A stretch of DNA of 13,229 nt from Flavobacteriaceae bacterium (lineage in GTDB: Bacteria; Bacteroidota; Bacteroidia; Flavobacteriales; Flavobacteriaceae): the NCBI GenBank assembly GCA_023145595.1, contig JAGLDM010000319.1, positions 1-13,229 of the forward strand, in the 5' to 3' direction. Each line of letters begins with the position of its first letter. The first letter of the stretch is position 1. Below are positions 7,212 to 13,229 of the stretch, in pieces. The position numbers and the translations under genes are program-made. A model generated the notes under the pieces. It was not told where the DNA came from, ran no database searches, and was given only the letters and a program-made list of their open reading frames with translations.

Positions 7212-8327
7212 TTAAACTATTTTAGTGCCCTCAGCAGGAGTTACCTCATAGGTTGTCAACTCAATATCAAACTCTTTCAAATACGCTTGGCTCACCTCTT
7301 TTATAAAAGTTTCTGTAGCTTCTTCATGAATAATATTGATTGTACAACCACCAAAGCCACCACCTAAAAGTCTAGACCCTAAAATGGAATCGTAATTTCT
7401 TGTAAAATCAACTAAAAAATCTAGCTCTTTACAACTCACTTCATAAAGATTTTGCAATCCGTCATGTGTTTCATACATCAAATAACCCACTTGCTTTAAA
7501 TCGTTATCTTTTAAGGCTGTCACCGCTTTTTGAACTCTATTTATTTCCTCAACAACATACAAACATCTTTGATAAACTATAGGTTCCATTTCGTTTTTAA
7601 CCGAAGTCAGCATTTCTAAAGATACATCTCTTAAAGATTCAACTTCAGAATGTTTTGTTTTAATCACAGACACTCCTTCTTCACATTGACTTCTTCTGAT
7701 ATTGTATTCTCCACTTGCCAAATTATGCGACACATTGGTATTCAGTAAAACTATTTTATAAGGAACAATTTGAAAAGGTACATATTCAAAATCGAGTGAT
7801 TGACAGTCTAACAAAATGACATGATCCTTTTTACTCATAACGGATGCGAATTGATCCATTATTCCACATAGAGTTCCCACATAATTGTGTTCAGCCATCT
7901 GACCTATCTTAACCAGTTCTAACTTTGTTAAATTCAAATTGAATAATTCATTCAATCCAAATGCTAATCCGCATTCTAATGCAGCCGATGAACTTACACC
8001 AGAACCAATTGGAATGGTGCTATCTAAAACACAATCAAAACCTTTAATACCATCTGATACTTTTTGAATTTCGGCAATTACACCCAACAAATAATTCTCC
8101 CATTGATTTTCACTAGGTTGAATTTCATCTAAATTAAACGAAAAGCCTTTATCAAAATTTGAACTATAAATAGAACATTTTTTGTCTTTTTCGGTTTTTG
8201 TGAATTTAAATTGTATCTTTTTTGCAATGGCAGTAGGCAAAACAAATCCGTTATTATAATCTGTATGCTCACCAATAATATTAATTCTCCCAGGCGAATC
8301 AATCACCAAATCATACTTTTCATCCAT
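7212..8327 (-). CDS. galK: Galactokinase
   Basis: A GHMP-family kinase that phosphorylates galactose to galactose-1-phosphate, the first committed step of the Leloir pathway, in the cytoplasm. It has 371 residues. The galactokinase signature is GRINIIGEHTDYNNG (13-27), the ATP-binding glycine/serine loop is PIGSGVSSSAA (106-116), the catalytic Asp is in CGIMDQF (Asp158), and the C-terminal glycine-rich motif is LLGGGFGGC (about 329-337). No galT, galE, mutarotase or sugar transporter gene lies within the window, so it is either a separate transcription unit or its partners are elsewhere. It ends 2 bases from alr with no terminator between. Confidence 0.94.
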   Translation of the reverse strand: MDEKYDLVIDSPGRINIIGEHTDYNNGFVLPTAIAKKIQFKFTKTEKDKKCSIYSSNFDKGFSFNLDEIQPSENQWENYLLGVIAEIQKVSDGIKGFDCVLDSTIPIGSGVSSSAALECGLAFGLNELFNLNLTKLELVKIGQMAEHNYVGTLCGIMDQFASVMSKKDHVILLDCQSLDFEYVPFQIVPYKIVLLNTNVSHNLASGEYNIRRSQCEEGVSVIKTKHSEVESLRDVSLEMLTSVKNEMEPIVYQRCLYVVEEINRVQKAVTALKDNDLKQVGYLMYETHDGLQNLYEVSCKELDFLVDFTRNYDSILGSRLLGGGFGGCTINIIHEEATETFIKEVSQAYLKEFDIELTTYEVTPAEGTKIV

Positions 8328-8368
8328 CTTCTCCTATATTAAGTGTCAAATTTACATTTTATTCATCT

Positions 8369-8376
8369 CAAATTTA
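8369..8376 (-). promoter_or_regulatory. Candidate promoter -7 element for galK
   Basis: The minus strand reads TAAATTTG, matching TAnnTTTG and placing the start of transcription about 35 bases before the galK ATG. An identical octamer at 8347-8354 is so close to the ATG that it would leave a leader of only about 13 bases. Neither has a clear TTG at -33. The rest of the region between galK and the terminator at 8526 shows nothing further. Confidence 0.3.
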
Positions 8377-8525
8377 GTTAAAACGATGCTCTTTAGTGCA
8401 TTTCACTTTAACTTCTAAAAACATCTTAGCCTGTTTTCTTTACAAATATTATCTTACACCTAATTAACAAACCCAATAAATCACTGTTCTTAAACGCATT
8501 AGACTAACATATATATCAATCATAA

Positions 8526-8562
8526 AAAAGGGTTTGAACTTTTCATAAGTTCAAACCCTTTT
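8526..8562 (-). terminator. Intrinsic terminator of the nucleotidyltransferase-nagB unit
   Basis: A perfect 16-bp inverted repeat (AAAAGGGTTTGAACTT, 8526-8541, paired with 8547-8562) with a 5-base loop. On the minus strand the hairpin is followed by a run of T residues before 8522, the layout of a rho-independent terminator. It sits 32 bases after the nagB stop. On the plus strand the hairpin is followed only by TTCCTTTC, so it should act mainly for the minus strand. Confidence 0.85.
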
Positions 8563-8594
8563 CCTTTCTCCCCCCTAGAAGGGAATAATTTATT

Positions 8595-10523
8595 TTAATA
8601 TTTCCACCGTACAAAGGCCTCCATAGCAGCATATCTCGCTAGTCCTAATAAAACGTACATATCTGCTGTTTCCCTATTCCTGTCTTCTGCTCGTTGCCAA
8701 AACTCTCTACTATCTGCTCCTTGAAAGACCACTCCATCTTTTTGAGACTGATGTTTAAATATTCCATGTCGCTTATCCTTAACCTGATCTGGTCCCATTG
8801 GAACTGCCATTTCAATTTCATCAATCCCCCATTCTTGCCATGCGCCTCTATATAACCAAACCCAACAATTGTCCATAAATGGCTTTGGTTTTAATCGCTT
8901 TACCGATTCAAAAATAACATCTAAACATACTTTATGGGTTCCGTGTGGATCGGCTAAATCACCTGCAGCATAAATTTGATGCGGTTTAATTTTCTCAATT
9001 AAATCCATCGTTAATTTTATATCTGCTTCGCCTATCGGTTTTTTTTCAATAGTTCCTGTTTCATAAAAAGGAAGGTTCAAAAAATGAATATTTTCATCTT
9101 TTAATCCGATAAAATAACTCGTAGTTCTTGCCTCTCCTTTCCGAATTAATCCTTTGATATTTCGTACCGCAGGCGTATCAATATCACTCGATTTCTTATT
9201 CTTTAAGAAATCTGTAGCCTCATCAAAAACTGATTCAGCAATGGGGCTATCAATTTTAAAATGTTCATTATAATCACAAACGAAACTTGAAAAACGAAGT
9301 GCCTCATCATCTGCTACAGCAATATTTCCCGAAGTTTGATACGCAACATGCACATCATGCCCCTGATCTTGCAATCGCTTAAATGTTCCTCCCATGCTAA
9401 TGATATCATCATCTGGATGTGGACTAAAAATTAATACTCGTTTTTTAGCAGGGGCTGCTCTTTCTGGTCGTTTATTATCATCTGCTTTTGGTTTACCTCC
9501 TGGCCAACCTGTAATCGTGTTTTGTAAATCATTAAATATTCTAATATTGATATCATAAGAGGGCCCAGCGTCAGCTAATAAGTCGCTCATTCCGTTTTCA
9601 ATATAATCAGGATCAGTCAACATTAATATAGGTTTGTTTAAATGCAATGCCAAACCAAGAACTGCTTTCCGAATCATATCACCTGTCCACTTCACTTTTT
9701 CAACCAACCAAGGTGTACTAATTCTTGTTAACTTAGAAGAAGCCTCTTTGTTTAAAACAAAAGTAGCATTGCTGTGCTCTTGTAAAAAACTTGCGGGGAT
9801 TTTATTGGTAACTTCTCCTTCCGTAGAAGATTTTATAATAGCGGCTTTTCCTTCTCCCCAAGCCATCAAAATAACCCGTTTGGCTTTCATTATTTTTTTT
9901 ACTCCTAAGGTAATTGCTGTTCTCGGAGTTTTGTTCAATCCAGAAAAATCAGCACTTGCTGCTACTCTAGTAATATGGTCTAATGCTACTAAACGTGTTT
10001 TCGAATTTTGAAGAGATCCAGATTCGTTAAAACCAATATGCCCGTTTCCTCCAATTCCTAAAATTTGTAAATCGATACCACCCAATGCCTTAATTTTAGC
10101 CTCATATGCTGCACAATATCTAGAGATTTCCGATTTGGCTAAAGTACCATCAGGTATATTACAATTCTCTGGAAGAATATCGATATGATTAAATAATAAT
10201 TCATTCATAAAGCGCACATAACTATGTACCGAATCTGGTTCCATAGGGTAGTATTCATCCAAGTTAAAACTCACAACATTTTTAAAACTTAAGCCTTCTT
10301 CTCTGTGTAATCTCACCAATTCTGCATATAAGCCTTTAGGCGAAGAACCTGTAGCCAAACCTAATACACACATTTGCTTGCTCTTCTCTTTGCTTTTAAT
10401 TAAATCTGCAATTTCTTGAGCAACTGCTTTTGATGCTTCTACTGAATCTTCAAAAATGACAGTCCCAATATTCTCAAATCTTTTTTCAAATCCGGTGGCT
10501 TTGTCTGAACTACTTTTTAACAT
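8595..10523 (-). CDS. nagB: Glucosamine-6-phosphate deaminase fused to a PIG-L/LmbE deacetylase-like domain
   Basis: A 642-residue cytoplasmic protein with two domains. Residues about 15-285 are NagB-like: LGLATGSSPKGLY (54-66) is the phosphate-binding loop, FNLDEYYPM (86-94) carries catalytic Asp89, and GIGGNGHIGFNE (156-167) carries His162 and Glu167. The E. coli Asp141 position is Asn160 here, as I recall it is in Firmicutes-type enzymes. This domain converts GlcN6P to fructose-6-P and ammonia. Residues about 360-642 are a PIG-L/LmbE domain with FSPHPDDD (367-373) and DPHGTH (525-530), preserving the His-x-x-Asp and His-x-x-His zinc pattern of enzymes such as MshB, so it is probably active as an N-deacetylase. 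NagB is normally about 260 residues; the fused form is common in Bacteroidota. It lies 54 bases after the nucleotidyltransferase gene and ends at a strong terminator. The substrate of the second domain is unproven. Confidence 0.9.
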   Translation of the reverse strand: MLKSSSDKATGFEKRFENIGTVIFEDSVEASKAVAQEIADLIKSKEKSKQMCVLGLATGSSPKGLYAELVRLHREEGLSFKNVVSFNLDEYYPMEPDSVHSYVRFMNELLFNHIDILPENCNIPDGTLAKSEISRYCAAYEAKIKALGGIDLQILGIGGNGHIGFNESGSLQNSKTRLVALDHITRVAASADFSGLNKTPRTAITLGVKKIMKAKRVILMAWGEGKAAIIKSSTEGEVTNKIPASFLQEHSNATFVLNKEASSKLTRISTPWLVEKVKWTGDMIRKAVLGLALHLNKPILMLTDPDYIENGMSDLLADAGPSYDINIRIFNDLQNTITGWPGGKPKADDNKRPERAAPAKKRVLIFSPHPDDDIISMGGTFKRLQDQGHDVHVAYQTSGNIAVADDEALRFSSFVCDYNEHFKIDSPIAESVFDEATDFLKNKKSSDIDTPAVRNIKGLIRKGEARTTSYFIGLKDENIHFLNLPFYETGTIEKKPIGEADIKLTMDLIEKIKPHQIYAAGDLADPHGTHKVCLDVIFESVKRLKPKPFMDNCWVWLYRGAWQEWGIDEIEMAVPMGPDQVKDKRHGIFKHQSQKDGVVFQGADSREFWQRAEDRNRETADMYVLLGLARYAAMEAFVRWKY

Positions 10524-10577
10524 TATTCTTTTTTTGTGATGAATCCCCCTTAACTTTATCCTTATTTCCTATACATG

Positions 10578-11486
10578 TTACCAAAGATTGATTGGATATA
10601 CCTTTTGATTTCTTAAATCTGCTATTGCATTCTCTACAATTTCTTTATCTTCTTTATAAGTTACTCCAAACCATTTGGCATCTGACTTTAAAACTTCAAC
10701 AGTTCCCTTTTCTGATTTAATAATTTCTGAGACTATAAGCGGTATAAAAAATTCTGCTTTTAAATTTTCTGTATTTGCCTCCAAAAACTCTTCAAAAAGC
10801 GCATCTACATATTCAAAGTATCTTGGAGTAAATCCCCAAAAATTCATAGAAACGATTGTGTTTTCATCAATTGAAACAAATTCTCCTCGATCATTTTTAC
10901 GTTTCAATACTCCATTTATTTTTTCAATATGTGTTCTTTCGGTCACCTCTGATAAGAATCCATTTTCATCAACAGTACATTCCCCTCTTGAAACAAAACC
11001 ATGATCAGAAAGAGTATTCTTTAACCGATATGCCATCATATTAAATTTGTGTGATTTTTTATCGATATTCATCAATGAATCAGCCATTACTTGAAAAGCC
11101 TCTGCACCATAAAAATCATCGGCATTGATTACCGCAAAATTACCTTTCACCTCGTCTTTTGCCATCAATAAAGCGTGTCCTGTACCCCAGGGCTTTATCC
11201 GTTCTGGATTCTGGTATTTTTCTGGAACAGCATCCAATTCTTGAAAAACATAAACAACCTCTGCTTTCCCTGCCAACTTTTTATTAAAAGCCTCTGTAAA
11301 CTCTTTTTCAAAACTCTTTCTTATGATAAACACAAACTTTCCAAATCCTGCTCTTAAAGCATCATATATTGAAAAATCTATGATAGTATCTCCTTCTGGA
11401 GTAAAGGCATCCATTTGTTTCAATCCTCCATATCGGCTACCCATACCTGCGGCCAAAATGACCAGTGTTGGTTTCTCCTTATTCAT
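10578..11486 (-). CDS. Sugar-phosphate nucleotidyltransferase (NTP_transferase family)
   Basis: A 302-residue cytoplasmic enzyme expected to join an NTP and a sugar-1-phosphate into a nucleotide sugar. The nucleotide-binding signature LAAGMGSRYGGLKQ (11-24) opens the Rossmann-like domain. KPWGTGHALLMAK (98-110) and the metal-binding NADDF (121-125) follow at the usual spacing. The closing part (AEFFIPLIVSEII, KSDAKWFGVTYKED) resembles glucose-1-phosphate thymidylyl/uridylyltransferase relatives. It has no hexapeptide-repeat acetyltransferase domain, so it is not a GlmU. The sugar and base cannot be read from the sequence. It is the first gene of a unit with the NagB fusion, and a substrate related to amino sugars is an inference from that neighbour. 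Confidence 0.82.
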   Translation of the reverse strand: MNKEKPTLVILAAGMGSRYGGLKQMDAFTPEGDTIIDFSIYDALRAGFGKFVFIIRKSFEKEFTEAFNKKLAGKAEVVYVFQELDAVPEKYQNPERIKPWGTGHALLMAKDEVKGNFAVINADDFYGAEAFQVMADSLMNIDKKSHKFNMMAYRLKNTLSDHGFVSRGECTVDENGFLSEVTERTHIEKINGVLKRKNDRGEFVSIDENTIVSMNFWGFTPRYFEYVDALFEEFLEANTENLKAEFFIPLIVSEIIKSEKGTVEVLKSDAKWFGVTYKEDKEIVENAIADLRNQKVYPINLW

Positions 11487-11521
11487 TTTATATTTTATTA
11501 ATTTTTACTCGTATTTTTTTA

Positions 11522-11529
11522 CAAAAATA
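11522..11529 (-). promoter_or_regulatory. Candidate promoter -7 element for the nucleotidyltransferase-nagB unit
   Basis: The minus strand reads TATTTTTG, a TAnnTTTG match that would start transcription about 30 bases before the ATG at 11486. No good TTG is found at -33. It lies just past the candidate terminator of the upstream barrel gene, as expected for separate units. Confidence 0.35.
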
Positions 11530-11551
11530 CAACCGTATTTGTTATAATAAA

Positions 11552-11578
11552 AAGAGATTTTTTAACTAAAATTCTCTT
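11552..11578 (-). terminator. Candidate weak terminator after the PorT-like gene
   Basis: Inverted arms AAGAGATTTTT (11552-11562) and AAAATTCTCTT (11568-11578) pair at 10 of 11 positions with a 5-base loop, 25 bases after the barrel gene's stop. On the minus strand they are followed by TTTTATTAT. The stem is AT-rich, so termination would be weak. Confidence 0.4.
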
Positions 11579-11603
11579 AAATGTTTTACACAATTATACG
11601 TTT

Positions 11604-12131
11604 TTAGAATTTAAATCCCGCACCCACTTGGAGCCCCATCATTTTTAATTCTTTATCAACACCTATTCCTGCGTCTTCAAGCATGTTTGACACGCCTAGA
11701 TTATATCGTGCCTCTACCAAAAACTTCTCGCCAAGACTCAAGGCCACCCCTGTATCAATTCCAAAATTAAAAGACTTATTATCATCGGCTGGATTCAATC
11801 TAATCCCTACACTGGGTCCTGCCATGACTGCTAATTTCTTGCCTAATCCTATTTGAAGCAATAGAGGTATTCTTATTTGATCAAAGTCCCCTTTGATAAC
11901 ACCGTCAAACTCAGCACTCGAATAATTGATTTCTGGCCGAATCTTTAATTTTTCTCCAAGATCAAAAACACCAAAAAAACCCACATAAAAACTAGAGATA
12001 TTCTCGGTATTCAAAGCACCTTCGTCACTCAACTTTGCAGAAGTAAAACTAACACCCGCTCTTGCTCCAAACTGAGCATTTACATTCAAAGCGAATACAA
12101 CTATAATCGCTGACAAAAGAATTTTTTTCAT
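11604..12131 (-). CDS. PorT-like outer-membrane beta-barrel protein
   Basis: A 175-residue secreted protein. The signal peptide MKKILLSAIIVVFALNVNA is cleaved most likely before Gln20. The mature chain has alternating polar and apolar strands suited to a small barrel of about eight strands (GARAGVSFTSA, SSFYVGFFGVFDL, KIRPEINYSSAEF, QIRIPLLLQIGL, KLAVMAGPSVGIRL, FGIDTGVALSL, FLVEARYNLGVS, KMMGLQVGAGFKF). It ends in a terminal Phe, typical of proteins inserted by BamA. It fits the PorT/outer-membrane beta-barrel (OMP_b-brl_2) group that is abundant in Bacteroidota; most members have no known function, and this one should not be equated with the PorT secretion component. It is divergent from the larger barrel gene at 12248. 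Confidence 0.82.
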   Translation of the reverse strand: MKKILLSAIIVVFALNVNAQFGARAGVSFTSAKLSDEGALNTENISSFYVGFFGVFDLGEKLKIRPEINYSSAEFDGVIKGDFDQIRIPLLLQIGLGKKLAVMAGPSVGIRLNPADDNKSFNFGIDTGVALSLGEKFLVEARYNLGVSNMLEDAGIGVDKELKMMGLQVGAGFKF

Positions 12132-12247
12132 AAAATCTAATTTAGTTAAGGTTACGTGCTAATTTAACAAAATATGTTTATAGAACGTGTATTTATTCCT
12201 GTAATTGAGATTGTTGTATAGTTCTTTAATTTTTCGCAACTTTATAA

Positions 12248-13174
12248 ATGCTAAAAATGGTCATGAAATTATCATATAAATTTTTCATTATTTGTGCCTT
12301 TGCCTTAAATTTATTTAATGGTAATGCACAAGAGCTTGAGCCTCGGTTTTTATCATCCGTTCCAATCAAAACCAATATTGCAGCATTGGTGTATGGGTAT
12401 TCAACTGGGAACATATTATTAGATAATGCATTACCCATTAAAGGGTTAAATGCTAACATGCATTCTGTGGCACTCGTCTATGTGAGAAGTTTTAAACTCT
12501 TCAATAAATTAGCTAAGTTTGATGCTACAGCCCCTTATTCAACGTCAATATTTAATGGACTATTATTCGACGAAGAAGCAAGCACCACAAGAAATGGTTT
12601 CGGAGATCCAACTTTTCGGGTTTCTATGATTTTAGTCGGAGATGAACCCTTAACCCCTATAGAATTTAGCAAACGAAAGTTTCAAAAATTTAAACTAGGT
12701 GTTGCATTTAAAACTAGGGTTCCCATAGGGCAATATGACAATTCTAAGTTGATTAATTTGGGTACCAATAGATGGGGATTCCAATTTAAAACTGCTGCTG
12801 CATATAGAATATCTCCAAAGATAATTATCGAAGGTCACATTAGTTCTTGGTTTTTTACAGAAAACAGCCGTTTCTATTCCTATAAATCCTTAAAACAAGA
12901 ACCTCTTTTAGGTGCTCAGATTAATGCCGCATATATTTTTAATCCTAGTATGTGGTTGTCGGGAGCAATTGGCGTTGTGAATAACGGAAGAACAACTGTG
13001 GATGGTAATAAACAAAACAACGTACAGGACAACTCTAGATTTAGCGCTACTTTCTCTACTAAATTAAACAAGAAAAGCGCCCTTAAGTTTATTGTAACTA
13101 ACGAAATCTCTACAAATGTAGGATCCAATTTCACTTCATATATCGTTGGCTATACTTATATTTGGTTTGACTAA
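12248..13174 (+). CDS. Outer-membrane transporter-like beta-barrel (Phenol_MetA_deg-like)
   Basis: A 308-residue exported protein. In-frame ATGs occur at 12248, 12257 and 12263; the last gives MKLSYKFFIICAFALNLFNGNA, a normal signal peptide cleaved before Gln, so the true start may be 12263. The mature chain is rich in amphipathic strands (SVALVYVRSFKL, FRVSMILVG, FKLGVAFKTRVPIGQYDNSKLINLGTNRWGFQFKTAAAYRI, IIIEGHISSWFF, GAQINAAYIF, MWLSGAIGVV, FSATFSTKL, ALKFIVTNEIS, YIVGYTYIWF), consistent with a barrel of twelve or more strands. The PIGQYD...NLGTNRWGF segment is characteristic of the Phenol_MetA_deg (transporter) barrel family as I know it. The substrate is unknown, and no inner-membrane or periplasmic partner is visible. 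Confidence 0.75.
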   Translation: MLKMVMKLSYKFFIICAFALNLFNGNAQELEPRFLSSVPIKTNIAALVYGYSTGNILLDNALPIKGLNANMHSVALVYVRSFKLFNKLAKFDATAPYSTSIFNGLLFDEEASTTRNGFGDPTFRVSMILVGDEPLTPIEFSKRKFQKFKLGVAFKTRVPIGQYDNSKLINLGTNRWGFQFKTAAAYRISPKIIIEGHISSWFFTENSRFYSYKSLKQEPLLGAQINAAYIFNPSMWLSGAIGVVNNGRTTVDGNKQNNVQDNSRFSATFSTKLNKKSALKFIVTNEISTNVGSNFTSYIVGYTYIWFD

Positions 13175-13229
13175 CTGTCATTCACAAGAACCCATTCAAA
13201 TCACAACTATTTGACTAATGTCTTTAATA

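Noticed and set aside
9634..10011. A 125-residue plus-strand open frame
   Set aside because: It is wholly antisense to the NagB domain, whose motifs are clear, and shows no family features of its own.
13157..13164. TATATTTG promoter-like octamer at the end of the transporter gene
   Set aside because: It lies inside the coding sequence with no TTG at the right distance, and the next gene is not visible; AT-rich DNA gives such matches by chance.
13176..13183. TGTCATTC after the last gene, resembling the left-end repeats
   Set aside because: Only the first 8 bases match; the rest (ACAAGAACCC) does not follow the repeat, so chance is likely.
13218..13229. ATG near the right edge that could begin the next gene
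   Set aside because: Only four codons (M S L I) are visible before the window ends, which is too little to support a gene.

Overview
The window looks like chromosomal DNA from a member of the Bacteroidota, most likely the family Flavobacteriaceae. The DNA is AT-rich. Candidate promoters follow the Bacteroidota TAnnTTTG pattern instead of the sigma-70 pattern, and exported proteins have short signal peptides ending in NA|Q. The gene types are typical of the group: a PorT-like barrel, a flavobacterial thymidine kinase, and a NagB fused to a PIG-L domain. I see no phage, IS, CRISPR, tRNA or rRNA.

Layout. Positions 1-209 hold a cluster of short inverted TGTCATTC-type repeats just beyond the 3' end of wecB (210-1340, minus), which encodes UDP-GlcNAc 2-epimerase. 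After a gene-free 419-base gap, two plus-strand genes follow: an ArsC/Spx-family protein and an AsmA/DUF748-like membrane-anchored protein (1760-3811). They converge on a minus-strand pair (3831-5380) in which a conserved flavobacterial protein with an acidic linker is coupled by a TAATG junction to a DxD glycosyltransferase. Divergent from that pair, tdk and alr overlap by 11 bases (5487-7209). They run head-on into galK (7212-8327, minus) with only 2 bases between the stops.

Further right, a minus-strand unit reads from a sugar nucleotidyltransferase (10578-11486) into a 642-residue NagB/PIG-L fusion (8595-10523) and ends at a strong hairpin terminator (8526-8562). The window closes with two divergent genes for outer-membrane beta-barrels: a PorT-like protein (11604-12131, minus) and a transporter-like barrel (12248-13174, plus).

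How the genes fit together. Several genes concern sugar and envelope metabolism: wecB makes UDP-ManNAc from UDP-GlcNAc, NagB moves amino sugars into glycolysis, galK phosphorylates galactose, alr supplies D-Ala for peptidoglycan, and there are one nucleotidyltransferase and one glycosyltransferase. Apart from the three apparent operons, this is ordinary housekeeping neighbourhood, not one dedicated system. I found no convincing new defence, mobile or biosynthetic system. The points most worth following are the NagB/PIG-L fusion with its nucleotidyltransferase partner, the coupled glycosyltransferase pair, and the repeat cluster.
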